Below, piece after piece: positions 14,548 through 23,424 of a stretch of DNA of 62,173 nt; within the stretch, counting starts at the first letter, position 1, and each line of letters starts with the position of its first letter. Made by a program: the position numbers and the translations under genes. The stretch is taken from NCBI GenBank assembly GCA_030653035.1, contig JAUSAB010000060.1:1-62173 (forward strand). The letters run 5' to 3'. This DNA comes from Desulfocapsaceae bacterium (lineage in GTDB: Bacteria; Desulfobacterota; Desulfobulbia; Desulfobulbales; Desulfocapsaceae). The notes beneath the pieces are model-generated. The model was given only the letters and a program-made list of their open reading frames with translations. It searched no databases and was not told where the DNA came from.

Positions 14548-16764
14548 ATGAATCAGAATCTACGCATGGCCCTTGTCGGCAACCCCAATGCCGGAAAAAC
14601 CACCCTGTTCAACACCCTGACCGGGGCCAGACAACACGTAGGGAATTACCCCGGCATCACCGTTGACTACAAGGAAGGGGTTTTTACACATAAATCAGAA
14701 GAAAACCAGCAGGAGATCACCCTCACCGACCTGCCTGGTACCTACTCCCTGACGGCCTATTCGGTGGAAGAGGTCGTGACCAGGGATTATCTGGTCAACG
14801 AAAAACCGCAGGTGGTAATCAACATCGTTGACGCCTCAAACCTGGAACGCAATCTCTATCTGACCACCCAGTTTCTTGAACTTGGCTGCCCTCTGATTAT
14901 TGCCCTCAACATGATTGATGTAGCCAAGGATCGCGGCATTGAGGTCAAGGCTGAGAAATTGGCTGAACTCCTGGGAGTGCCGGTGGTGTCGATTATCGCC
15001 CGTTCCGGACAGGGTACCGACACGCTGATCAGCCAGGCCATCATTCAGGCCGCACAGGAATGGCAGCCCCGTGATATCTCCTACGGCGAAGATCTGGACG
15101 AGACCATCATGGAACTGATCGCCATCATCGCCGAAAATAATTTCCTGATCCCTAACTACCCGGCCCGTTTTACTGCCATCAAATACCTTGAACACGATGA
15201 CCAGATCCTGCAGAAAGGGCAGCAAGACGACGAAGCAACTGCGGCCCGCCTTGAAGAAAAAGTCACCCTGGTCTCTGACCATCTCCTCAAGACCATGGAC
15301 GCCTACCCAGAGGCAATCATCGCTGACCATCGCTATGGTTTCATCAAATCCATCCTCCGCCAAGGGGTACAGACCCATGCCTTTGACACCGACCGGCTCT
15401 ACACCTCTGACAAGATCGACAAGGTTCTGACCAATCGTCTCCTGGGCCCAGTCATCATGCTCATGATCCTGTTTGCCCTCTACCAATTCACCTTTGTCTG
15501 GAGCGCGCTTCCGGTCTCCTGGCTGGGTGCTTTCTTTGGCTGGCTGGGCGGCCAGGTGGAATCCATCCTGCCCGACGGTCCGCTCAAATCCATGATTATT
15601 TCCGGGGTCATCAACGGGATGGGCGGCGTGCTGGGTTTTGTCCCCTTGATTATGTTCATGTTTCTGGGAATTGCCGTCCTCGAAGACTCTGGATACCTGG
15701 CCAGGGTCGCCTTTATGATGGATCGTATCTTCCATATTTTTGGACTGCACGGTTCCTCGGTTATGCCCTTTATCGTCTCGGGCGGGATCGCCGGAGGCTG
15801 CGCGGTACCCGGGGTCATGGCCACCCGAACCCTGCGCTCACCCAAGGAACGGATGGCCACTCTGCTCACTGTTCCCTTCATGAACTGCGGTGCCAAGGTG
15901 CCGGTGATCGCCCTCCTGATTGGCGCCTTTTTCAGCGAGAACAGGGCTATGTACATGTTTCTCTTCACCCTGATCTCCTGGGCGGTCGCCCTACTGGCCG
16001 CCAAATTTCTGCGCACCACTGTACTCAGAGGCGCAGCCACGCCCTTTGTCATGGAACTGCCACCGTACCGCTTTCCCACCCTGCGGGGACTGGCCATCCA
16101 CACCTGGGAGCGCACCTGGCAGTACATCAAAAAGGCCGGGACCGTCATTCTCGGCATCTCCATTCTCCTCTGGGCCATGATGACCTATCCAGGACTGCCG
16201 GCAGCAACCCGGGTCGCCTATGAACAGCAGCGACAGGCTGTCACCTCTTCATTTGCACCGGATATCATTGCCGAGAACACATCGCCAAAAGAAGAAATCT
16301 CAAAAGAGGCAGAATCCCTCCGGCAACAGATCACCGCTATTACGAATCAGGAATCGGAACAGGCCTTACGCAGCTCCATTGCCGGCCGGATCGGCATTGC
16401 TCTGGAACCCGTCTCCAGATTGGCGGGGTTCGACTGGCGAACCAATATTGCCCTGGTTGGCGGGGTTGCGGCCAAAGAGGTGATTATCTCCACCCTGGGA
16501 ACCGCCTACTCCATGGGCAAGGTCAAAAAGGAGGCCTCAGGCTCCTTAGGCCAGCAGCTGACTCATGACCCAAACTGGAATAAAGTGGTGGCAGTGGCCG
16601 CTTTGATTTTCATCATGTTTTATTCCCCCTGTTTTGTAACGGTGATATGCATTGCCAAAGAAGCCGGACACTGGGGATGGGCTCTGTTCTCCGTCTCTTT
16701 TAACACGATTTTTGCCTTTCTTCTTGCCACTGCCGTCTATCAGATTGGCACCCGCCTGGGATAG
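14548..16764 (+). CDS. feoB: FeoB, ferrous iron transporter
   Basis: The 738-residue protein is a full-length FeoB. The cytoplasmic G-domain has G1 GNPNAGKTT (about residues 11-19), G2 around GNYPGITVDYKEG, G3 DLPGTYSL and G4 NMID. The membrane part has the Gate motifs, including GCAVPGVMATRT and MNCGAKVPVIALL with the conserved Cys. It imports Fe2+ across the inner membrane. No Shine-Dalgarno sequence is obvious before ATG 14548. It is the last gene of the feo cluster and is followed by an intergenic region with a dispersed repeat. Confidence 0.95.
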   Translation: MNQNLRMALVGNPNAGKTTLFNTLTGARQHVGNYPGITVDYKEGVFTHKSEENQQEITLTDLPGTYSLTAYSVEEVVTRDYLVNEKPQVVINIVDASNLERNLYLTTQFLELGCPLIIALNMIDVAKDRGIEVKAEKLAELLGVPVVSIIARSGQGTDTLISQAIIQAAQEWQPRDISYGEDLDETIMELIAIIAENNFLIPNYPARFTAIKYLEHDDQILQKGQQDDEATAARLEEKVTLVSDHLLKTMDAYPEAIIADHRYGFIKSILRQGVQTHAFDTDRLYTSDKIDKVLTNRLLGPVIMLMILFALYQFTFVWSALPVSWLGAFFGWLGGQVESILPDGPLKSMIISGVINGMGGVLGFVPLIMFMFLGIAVLEDSGYLARVAFMMDRIFHIFGLHGSSVMPFIVSGGIAGGCAVPGVMATRTLRSPKERMATLLTVPFMNCGAKVPVIALLIGAFFSENRAMYMFLFTLISWAVALLAAKFLRTTVLRGAATPFVMELPPYRFPTLRGLAIHTWERTWQYIKKAGTVILGISILLWAMMTYPGLPAATRVAYEQQRQAVTSSFAPDIIAENTSPKEEISKEAESLRQQITAITNQESEQALRSSIAGRIGIALEPVSRLAGFDWRTNIALVGGVAAKEVIISTLGTAYSMGKVKKEASGSLGQQLTHDPNWNKVVAVAALIFIMFYSPCFVTVICIAKEAGHWGWALFSVSFNTIFAFLLATAVYQIGTRLG

Positions 16765-17370
16765 CAACCCATCATCACCCCCCAACCAATCGCATATTTT
16801 TGCGTAAAGCCCATCTCACTCCCTGCACCAGCAGGCTTCGGCCGTCTGATTATCTCCACGACTACTCCAATTGCCAAGCTGGACTCGTGTGCCCTCCAGG
16901 AAGCAGTGTCTTTGCTCCGCGCACAGCAAACTCTGATTCAGCGAATTGAACTCAACAAATGCTCCTTTCATTATTTATTTTGCAATTGATGCCAATTTTG
17001 GCATATCATCATTTTAAACTCCATAAAGTAAAACTGAAGGTAAAAAACAACAGAAGATCAGCAAGGTAAGACCTCAACCATGCCTCCTTTTGTTTTTCCT
17101 CAACTTGATGGAAAAACAAAATCCATCCATTTCAATATCGTATTCAACAAACATCCTTACATTAGAAACGCTTGTCTCATATAAGCGCCAGACAGACTTA
17201 TAGAAAAGGAGGTGCAGCAACAGATCATCGCAAGATCAGGTTTTCGTATTTTTGGCAGAGCTGGCTTTCGTTTTTTATAATCGTACGGCCATCTGATGAG
17301 CGGTAAAAAAATCTCATCTCACTACTCCATTCTACCTACCACTGCACATGTGACAAAAAAGGGAGAAAGT
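16765..17370. other. Intergenic region between feoB and the YeiH exporter
   Basis: About 600 bases without a convincing gene. It contains copy 1 of a dispersed GC-rich element (about 16830-16990) and then AT-rich DNA. A strong ribosome binding site-like AAAAGGAGGTG at 17202-17212 has no well-placed start codon after it. Confidence 0.5.
16831..16987 (+). repeat. Dispersed GC-rich element, diverged copy 1
   Basis: GGCTTCGGCCGTCTGATTAT and the following CTCCACGACTACTCCAATTG align with 36719-36764. A later ACTCGTGT and GCGCACAGCAAA align with ATTCGCAC and GCGCACGACAAA at 36799-36838. The conserved reading frame runs on to TGA near 16990, but no start codon or ribosome binding site fits it. It is read here as a repeat, not a gene. 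Confidence 0.55.
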
Positions 17371-19191
17371 ATGGACCCAAAAAAAATCGATGAAGACAAA
17401 CTGACAGAAGGACATTGCGACTCCGAAGAAACTTGTAAAATTGATGTAAAAAAAGGATGGCTGAGCGAAGACTGGCTCTCGCTCTGGCTAGGTTTGTTTA
17501 TCTTTATTCTTTCATTGAGTGCATTTCAAGGCAACGACCTGATGGGCTGGGGTGCAAAAACGGGAGTCTGGACCGATCCCTCCAAGGCCACCCAACCCGT
17601 ATCTATCGCCTATCAAACTATCAAGGGCGAAATCACCAAGATTGACGGCGCCAAAATAACTCTCAAACAAAGTGACGGTAAAGATATTACCATCACCACC
17701 AAGGCTGCCCCTTCTTCGCTTGCAGTGGGGCAGAAATATGAGCAGAAGGGGCTTTCAGCCATATCCTCGCTGGTCATCACCTTCATTGCGATGTTGGTGG
17801 TCATGGGGCTTGGGGCAATGCTGATCGGGGCGGACTTCAAAAAATTCGCCATCGGCTTCACCCTGGTCTTCTGGTTCAGTTATCTCTGCTGGTTCTGCGG
17901 GCACTTCGCTTATATCGCCGCAACCAAGAACCAACTGGCAAAATTCGACATTGGCTGGTCGCTCAGCATGACCGGCGAATTCGGCTTCATCATCGCCTTG
18001 GCGGCAGGGCTCATTATCGGCAATTTTTTCCCCAAACTGGCAGCGGCCATGAAGGAAGCGGTCCGTCCGGAGTTGTATATCAAAACAGCGATCGTGATCA
18101 TGGGCGCGGGACTGGGCGTGAAGGCGGCAGAATCTTTCGGGCTTGCCAGCAACATCATGTTCCGGGGATTCTGCGCCATTGTCGAGGCCTATCTGATTTA
18201 TTGGGCTGTCGTCTACTATATCGCCAGAAGATACTTCAAGTTCAATCGTGAGTGGGCGGCACCGCTGGCCTCCGGTATCTCCATCTGTGGAGTTTCCGCA
18301 GCGATTGCCACCGGCGGGGCCATCCGTGCCCGACCGATCATTCCCATCATGGTTTCATCACTGGTTGTAATCTTCGTGGCGGTGGAGATGATTATTCTCC
18401 CCTTCGCCGCCAAGATGTTTCTCTGGCACGAACCCTTGGTGGCCGGGGCCTGGATGGGACTGGCGGTCAAATCCGATGGCGGGGCCATTGCCAGCGGCGC
18501 CGTGACCGACGCCCTGATCAGGGCGCAGGCCATGGAAATGGAAGGCATTAACTATGCCGAGGGCTGGATCACCATGACGGCCACCACGGTGAAGATGTTT
18601 ATCGATATCTTTATCGGCGTCTGGGCCGTTATCCTTGCCTACATCTGGTGCGCCAAGATCGAATGTAAACCCGGTCAGACCGTCAGCCTCATGGAGGTCT
18701 GGAACCGTTTTCCAAAATTCGTCCTCGGCTACATCCTTACCTTCGTTATTCTTCTTTCCATCTGCTGGCCGACGGTCAAAACACTCAGCCCCACTGAAAA
18801 TTCCCTGACAGAAGTAAAGGTGCAGATCACCTCCTTGGAAAAGCAGATCAGCGCCAGCAAAGATCCAGCAGCTACCACTTCCTTGCAGGCAACTCTCAAG
18901 GAGGCAAAAGACCGTGAAAAGAAATTAAACGATGAAGCAAAGGCGCCAAAGAAGTTTCTATCCGTTGCCAAATCAGCAATTGCCCAAGGCGATGTGTTCA
19001 GGACCATGTTTTTTGTCCTCTGTTTTTTCACCATCGGGGTGGTTTCAAACTTTAAAAAACTCATGGAAGAAGGGATCGGTAAACTCGCGGCAGTATACTG
19101 CGTTTCCCTGTTCGGATTTATCATTTGGGTCGGACTCGCAATCTCGTGGCTGTTTTTCCACGGGGTCAAACCACCAATTCTCCCCAGTTAA
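17371..19191 (+). CDS. YeiH-family putative sulfate exporter, enlarged form
   Basis: The 606-residue protein starts at ATG 17371, preceded by GGGAG. The membrane core matches the YeiH/UPF0324 family: AVIVMGAGLGVKAAESFGL, ASGISICGVSAAIATGGAI and GLAVKSDGGAIASGAVTDAL. Family members are usually about 340 residues. This one adds a soluble segment between the first and second membrane helices (about residues 55-135, beta-rich and lysine-rich). It also has a Lys/Glu coiled coil near the C-terminus (about 480-550), followed by two more helices. It probably moves a small sulfur anion or acid across the inner membrane; transport is predicted, not shown. A small membrane protein follows by 12 bases. 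Confidence 0.8.
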   Translation: MDPKKIDEDKLTEGHCDSEETCKIDVKKGWLSEDWLSLWLGLFIFILSLSAFQGNDLMGWGAKTGVWTDPSKATQPVSIAYQTIKGEITKIDGAKITLKQSDGKDITITTKAAPSSLAVGQKYEQKGLSAISSLVITFIAMLVVMGLGAMLIGADFKKFAIGFTLVFWFSYLCWFCGHFAYIAATKNQLAKFDIGWSLSMTGEFGFIIALAAGLIIGNFFPKLAAAMKEAVRPELYIKTAIVIMGAGLGVKAAESFGLASNIMFRGFCAIVEAYLIYWAVVYYIARRYFKFNREWAAPLASGISICGVSAAIATGGAIRARPIIPIMVSSLVVIFVAVEMIILPFAAKMFLWHEPLVAGAWMGLAVKSDGGAIASGAVTDALIRAQAMEMEGINYAEGWITMTATTVKMFIDIFIGVWAVILAYIWCAKIECKPGQTVSLMEVWNRFPKFVLGYILTFVILLSICWPTVKTLSPTENSLTEVKVQITSLEKQISASKDPAATTSLQATLKEAKDREKKLNDEAKAPKKFLSVAKSAIAQGDVFRTMFFVLCFFTIGVVSNFKKLMEEGIGKLAAVYCVSLFGFIIWVGLAISWLFFHGVKPPILPS

Positions 19192-19203
19192 TGGAGGCCT
19201 TAC

Positions 19204-19368
19204 ATGACTGACGACAAATCTAAGATTGCCGATGAGTTGAAAAAAATGGAGTACGAGCCACTCTTGCCCGTAGAAATAGCGCTGGTCAAATGGAGTATCA
19301 GCCTCGGGGTCGGCCTTTTGGTGGTGTTCTACTTTCTCAGCCAGTTTTTATTCCCCGGCGGTCATTAA
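19204..19368 (+). CDS. Small single-helix membrane protein next to YeiH exporter
   Basis: ATG 19204 to TAA 19368 encodes 54 residues: a charged cytoplasmic N-terminus (TDDKSKIADELKKMEYEPLL) and one membrane helix (WSISLGVGLLVVFYFLSQF) ending in PGGH. GGAGG at 19194-19198 is correctly spaced, and the gene is 12 bases after the exporter stop and directly before a strong terminator. That makes it the second gene of a two-gene operon. It is too short for most ORF callers. It may be an accessory subunit of the exporter; this is inference from position. Confidence 0.72.
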   Translation: MTDDKSKIADELKKMEYEPLLPVEIALVKWSISLGVGLLVVFYFLSQFLFPGGH

Positions 19369-19394
19369 CTCACCATTTTCTGCAGTCGTACAAT

Positions 19395-19433
19395 AAAAAA
19401 CGCCGCCTCCATTCGGGGGGGCGGCGTTTTTTT
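19395..19433 (+). terminator. Intrinsic terminator of the YeiH operon
   Basis: CGCCGCC (19401-19407) pairs with GGCGGCG (19420-19426) around a 12-base loop, and is followed by seven T. An A-run precedes the stem, so it can work in both directions and may also end the minus-strand gene at 19474. Confidence 0.88.
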
Positions 19434-19473
19434 ATTATGATCAAACGTTGCCAGGGGCTGTAATCTCTTCCTG

Positions 19474-19746
19474 TCAGCGCTTCAATGCCTCATATGCCTT
19501 CTCATACTCCCGTAGTCGCTGCTGCCAGGCAAGCAAGCCTTCATATTCATTGCGCCACTGATCGATGTCCCGCGTTGTTGTTTCAATCTTCAGATTTTCC
19601 TTTTTTATCACCTCTTCTGTGAAAAACCCGTACTGCTTCTCAAATCGTATCAGGTGTTTTCTTTGTCTCTCAATCATGTTGCGACAAACAGTAATCTCTC
19701 TTGAAATAGATATACCGTATTCATCAGTTTGTAAGTCATCAACCAT
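19474..19746 (-). CDS. Small coiled-coil protein of unknown function
   Basis: A 90-residue protein that I do not recognise. It is highly charged and helical, with heptad-like stretches through EYGISISREITVCRNMIERQ and NEYEGLLAWQQRLREYEKAY. There is no signal sequence and no membrane helix. It ends near the shared bidirectional terminator. It could be a stray conserved protein or part of a mobile remnant; nothing near it clarifies its role. Confidence 0.5.
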   Translation of the reverse strand: MVDDLQTDEYGISISREITVCRNMIERQRKHLIRFEKQYGFFTEEVIKKENLKIETTTRDIDQWRNEYEGLLAWQQRLREYEKAYEALKR

Positions 19747-19881
19747 TTTGGCCTCTTTGCAAAACTGTTAAGGATTTCGTGTGGCTTGGACACGAGCTGG
19801 CCAAGTGTTCCCTTTTTACCATGCCACCGCAACATTTATAAGTCCAATTCCCGCTTCATTACCAAAAATATGTGCCAAGTG

Positions 19882-20565
19882 TTACCGAGGGAAGGTGCCA
19901 TTTATATATTCCGGACATTCTGTCGCCAACCAATATATGGCATCTGCCACCTCCTCAGGATAGGCAAATCTTCCGGTATACACGGCACTCTTGATGTCTT
20001 TTTTTCTCTGTTCCGGAATGACATCAAGCATCTCAGTTTCAACAGGGCCGGCGGCAACGGCATTGATAACAATACCGCCCGGCCCGAGGATTTTCGCAAA
20101 GCTCTTGGTCATATTGATCATCCCGGCCTTGGTGATGCCATACCAGATATCCGGATGGCCTATTTCACCGGCAATGGAGGCATTATTGACAATCCTGCCA
20201 CCACCTTTTGCGATCATTGCCTTTGAGACTTCCCTGATTAAGGCTACCGGTGCCTCAATATTTATCTTTATCATCTCATCAACTTTTCCCTGAGGGTACT
20301 TATCATAAGGAATGGCATACATCACGCCGGCATTATTGATCAATATATCCACGGCAGGGAGCTGAGCAACCAGGCCTGGGATGCCGGCAACGTTGACAAG
20401 ATCAAATTCCATTGTCGTTACCCTGGAATGACCGTTGAACTTAAAATCATCAAAATTCCGGGCAACAACGATAACAGTGTATCCGGCATCAACAAATTTT
20501 TCCGTCGTGGATAAGCCAATTCCTTTGTTGCCGCCGGTTATCAATACAGTCTTGTTTTTCATCAT
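19882..20565 (-). CDS. Short-chain dehydrogenase/reductase (SDR)
   Basis: A 227-residue classical SDR. The NAD(P)-binding motif TVLITGGNKGIGLSTTEKF lies at the N-terminus, then LINNAGVMY, catalytic Ser in IVNNASIAGEIG and YGITKAG with the Tyr-x3-Lys pair. The end reads PEYINGTFPR then stop; related SDRs that I recall end in N-G-T followed by a short I-D-I-N-N-G-like stretch. A small in-frame deletion at the C-terminus is therefore possible. Substrate unknown. It is followed upstream on the same strand by an isochorismatase-like gene about 80 bases away, so they may be co-transcribed. Confidence 0.85.
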   Translation of the reverse strand: MMKNKTVLITGGNKGIGLSTTEKFVDAGYTVIVVARNFDDFKFNGHSRVTTMEFDLVNVAGIPGLVAQLPAVDILINNAGVMYAIPYDKYPQGKVDEMIKINIEAPVALIREVSKAMIAKGGGRIVNNASIAGEIGHPDIWYGITKAGMINMTKSFAKILGPGGIVINAVAAGPVETEMLDVIPEQRKKDIKSAVYTGRFAYPEEVADAIYWLATECPEYINGTFPR

Positions 20566-20644
20566 ATTTCCTTCATAGTGATGTTCACAGCAAACGGTTC
20601 AAGCGACCGGCACGGCACTGTTTGCCGCATCAACAGCTTCACCA

Positions 20645-21199
20645 TTATTCCACCATGCCTTTAATGATTTCCAGTGTTGTAATTACTTTGGCGTAAGGGG
20701 CAGATAATGCCGCCATAAAGGATGCGTGAACATCTGAGGCCTTTATGGTCTTGCCTTTGAAGACCAGGTCTCTGGTAGCGCACGCATCTTCGGCAACCGT
20801 ACAGTTGAAACCAAGGTCGAAGGCCGCACGAGTTGTGGCGTCTATACACATGTGGCTCATGGCACCGCAGATAAGCAGATTCTCTATTTTTGATTTTTTC
20901 AGTATTTCCAGCAGAGTGGTGTCACGGAAGCTGTTGGGAAAGTTTTTTACAACAACCTCTTCATCATCCAGGGGAGTTACTCTTTGATTTATCTTGGCCC
21001 CATCAGTCTCAGGCAAAAAAAACGTCGCGCCTGGACGAGCGGCAATGTGCTGAATATGGATGACAGGGAGTTTTGCCTTTCTGAATTCTCTCAGAAGAAG
21101 CTGCGCATTTGCCGCAGCTTCTTCGATCCCGACAAGCTCCATGCTGCCGCCGGGAAAATAATCATTCTGCAGATCAACCACTATCAGGCAGGTGTTCAT
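20645..21199 (-). CDS. Isochorismatase-family cysteine hydrolase
   Basis: The 184-residue protein shows the cysteine-hydrolase fold: catalytic Asp in CLIVVDLQNDYFPGGSM, Lys in VVVKNFPNSFRDTTL, and Cys in ICGAMSHMCIDATTRAAFDLG, with the cis-peptide region G-A-M-S-H just before. Members hydrolyse isochorismate, nicotinamide or N-carbamoyl compounds. The sequence lacks clear metal-ligand motifs of nicotinamidases, so the substrate cannot be assigned. It sits upstream of the SDR on the same strand with a gap of about 80 bases. Confidence 0.87.
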   Translation of the reverse strand: MNTCLIVVDLQNDYFPGGSMELVGIEEAAANAQLLLREFRKAKLPVIHIQHIAARPGATFFLPETDGAKINQRVTPLDDEEVVVKNFPNSFRDTTLLEILKKSKIENLLICGAMSHMCIDATTRAAFDLGFNCTVAEDACATRDLVFKGKTIKASDVHASFMAALSAPYAKVITTLEIIKGMVE

Positions 21200-21285
21200 G
21201 TCAACTCCTTATCATTTTATGGGCTCGACGAGAGCATTCAACACCATTAACAGGCAATGCCCTACGCCCCTGAGCATACATCTTA

Positions 21286-21867
21286 TCAGTTCGCTTTCTT
21301 CACAAACTTCGTCAGAATGACAATCTGCTGACCGCTGACACGGGCCTCGATCTGCTCAGGGTTATCGGCAACAAGCGAGATGCCGCGGACAACTGTGCCC
21401 CGCTTGGCCGTAAAGTTGGCCCCTTTCACATTGAGATCCTTGATCAGCGTTACCGTATCGCCCGCCTCAAGCAGGGTGCCATTACTGTCGACATGCCTGA
21501 CTCCCTCTTCATTGCCTGCCCCTTCGCCCATTGCCTGCGCCCAGGCCTGGGTGGCTTCATCGAGAAAGAGCATATCGAGCAGGCCCTGCGCCCAGTCTTC
21601 CGTGCTCAGGCGCTTGAGCATCCGCCATGCGATGACCTGCACAGCCGGCACCTGGCTCCACATGCTCTCATTGAGACAACGCCAGTGCTGGCCATCAACT
21701 TTCCCCGGCTCTTCAATCTGCTCGCGGCATGGTGCACAGATAAGTGCGCACTCATCAGCACTGCCATTGGAACTGGGGGGAACTTCATAGACACCGAGGT
21801 TCTCTGTGGCGCCACACAATTCACACTGAGATTCGCTCCGTGCCTGTAATGCTTGTTCAGTACTCAT
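21286..21867 (-). CDS. PhnA/YjdM-family zinc-ribbon protein
   Basis: The 193-residue protein has an N-terminal zinc ribbon (C-x2-C in CELCGATENLGVYEV, then CALICAPC) and a C-terminal SH3-like PhnA domain. The C-terminal domain is recognised by DSNGTLLEAGDTVTLIKDLN, VKGANFTAKRGTVVRGISL and ending VILTKFVKKAN. Despite the name, PhnA/YjdM is not required for phosphonate breakdown and its function is unsettled. The middle part, with Trp-rich segments, is longer than in the short form of the family. It stands alone between unrelated genes. Confidence 0.87.
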   Translation of the reverse strand: MSTEQALQARSESQCELCGATENLGVYEVPPSSNGSADECALICAPCREQIEEPGKVDGQHWRCLNESMWSQVPAVQVIAWRMLKRLSTEDWAQGLLDMLFLDEATQAWAQAMGEGAGNEEGVRHVDSNGTLLEAGDTVTLIKDLNVKGANFTAKRGTVVRGISLVADNPEQIEARVSGQQIVILTKFVKKAN

Positions 21868-21971
21868 TGGTTACTGCTCCTCCTCAATGGTGAATAGATA
21901 TACGAAAGCCCGATCGGCAAAAAATGGCAAGCAAAGCGTTCAGGTCGCAACTTGTTGATTTTTACAGAATG

Positions 21972-23204
21972 TCAGCGCAACAGTTCCGGCCAAAAGACCA
22001 TGATCACCCCCAGAACCAGAAGGAGTATTCCACCCACGCCCTTGCAATAGCTGGCATATCTCTGCCCCACCCTACTCTCCAGGGCCAGGATAGCGAGAGT
22101 AAAAATGATCAGGTCATCGAGCATGAAGAAAAATACATAGAGGAGTATATAGCCGTAATATCTGAGGGTCGCAAGATGGTGAAGGGAGAGAATATGGGTA
22201 TAAATGGCCGGGAGGGCCGCGGAGCAGGCAAACTCAATGGAATTTATGACAAAGGCCAGGATGATGATGGCCGACAGGGCGGCGAGGCTCACCGGCGCCG
22301 CCATCACCTGCTCGATCCGGTTCATGGTCTTTTTCCGGCTTGTTGGATCAACCACCTTACAACTGACCTCCCCCTTATCCCGCCAATATTCCCGGACACT
22401 CAGCCCGCCCGCACCCATGGCAAAACAGCCGATGACGATGGTAAGGGGACGCAGATATCCTAAAAAAAGGAAGACATTGAGCCAGGCGGTCATCAATAGA
22501 AAATAGAGGATTGCTGAGGCAGCAAGAAAGGAACCGGCCAGAATCCAGATCTTTTTCCGCTCATTCAGGCCAGCCAGCAGAGAAAGCATGTAGACCAGCA
22601 CCCACATGGCGCAGGGATTAAAACCATCGATTACGCCGAAGAAGACAGTGAGCACGGGCAGCGAATAGTCAGCCGTCCGGATCACCCCGAACCACCCCAG
22701 ATCAACAGTTTCCCTGGCCAACCACTGTTGATCGCTCTCGGTGAAGAGCTCGGGGGTCTTGTGGAGATGGGCGGCGATAGCCTTTTCAAGGGTCACCCCG
22801 CTGTTTTCCGGGCGGTCGAAACCGATCAGCACATAAGGACCGACAAAGGTGATCGGCACGACCAGACGCTCAGATTGCAGCCCCCGCTCCCTGGCCATCG
22901 AAACCATACGGGCAATCTCCTCGGGCCGGAAGGTGTCATAGCCAATGATTAAGAGTTCGGGATATTTCTGTTGCAGATAGAGATGAAACTGTTTCTGGTC
23001 GCGGCAATGGGGACAGGTGGGATTATAAAAGAAATGGACCGCATCCTCCCCGACCAGCCCCTCCTGGGGCCGCTTTTCCTCCCCCCGGACAATCAGGATC
23101 AGGGCCAGAAGGAACAGAGCGAGGAAAAAGTATCTCCGGAAAGGATCGTCACAGACTTCCTTGAGCCAGGCCGGGACGGTCAAAGACGATGGAATCTTCA
23201 TCAC
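21972..23204 (-). CDS. Membrane thiol-disulfide protein: thioredoxin-like plus DsbD/CcdA-like domain
   Basis: The 410-residue protein has an N-terminal membrane helix (YFFLALFLLALILIVRG), then a periplasmic thioredoxin-like domain with the redox pair in FFYNPTCPHCRDQKQF (about residue 60). The cis-Pro region appears as VVPITFVGPYVLIGFDR. The C-terminal half has about six helices, with GVIDGFNPCAMWVLVYMLSL and the second conserved cysteine in NSIEFACSAALPAIYT. These two membrane cysteines are the CcdA/DsbD pattern for passing electrons from the cytoplasm. It likely reduces periplasmic thiols. ATG 23204 is preceded by GGAGG. Confidence 0.8.
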   Translation of the reverse strand: MMKIPSSLTVPAWLKEVCDDPFRRYFFLALFLLALILIVRGEEKRPQEGLVGEDAVHFFYNPTCPHCRDQKQFHLYLQQKYPELLIIGYDTFRPEEIARMVSMARERGLQSERLVVPITFVGPYVLIGFDRPENSGVTLEKAIAAHLHKTPELFTESDQQWLARETVDLGWFGVIRTADYSLPVLTVFFGVIDGFNPCAMWVLVYMLSLLAGLNERKKIWILAGSFLAASAILYFLLMTAWLNVFLFLGYLRPLTIVIGCFAMGAGGLSVREYWRDKGEVSCKVVDPTSRKKTMNRIEQVMAAPVSLAALSAIIILAFVINSIEFACSAALPAIYTHILSLHHLATLRYYGYILLYVFFFMLDDLIIFTLAILALESRVGQRYASYCKGVGGILLLVLGVIMVFWPELLR

Positions 23205-23250
23205 GCTACCTCCAGAAATGGCAGGAGAATTAAGGGAACTACCATGACCC

Positions 23251-23424
23251 TAAAAACGGCAGTTACTTCATAATGTAAATACCGCTCCCCCTCATCCCCA
23301 GCCCTTGTCCCTCAGGGAGCAGGGAGAAAGCTCCCTCTCCTTTTGGGAGAGGGCCGGGGTGAGGGAAAAAATCTGCCCATGCAAGAAGTTATTGCAAAAG
23401 CACTATTTCCAACTGCCGTTTTTA
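23251..23424. repeat. Nested inverted repeat with inserted REP-like palindrome
   Basis: TAAAAACGGCAGTT (23251-23264) and its exact complement AACTGCCGTTTTTA (23411-23424) bound this segment. Inside lies a second palindrome of the common CCCTCTCC...GGGAGAGGGCCGGGGTGAGGG type (about 23289-23375). The arrangement looks like one repeat inserted into the arm of another. Confidence 0.7.

Noticed and set aside
14836-15750. Long minus-strand frame inside feoB
   Set aside because: FeoB is unmistakable on the plus strand. The antisense product shows no domain and has low complexity.
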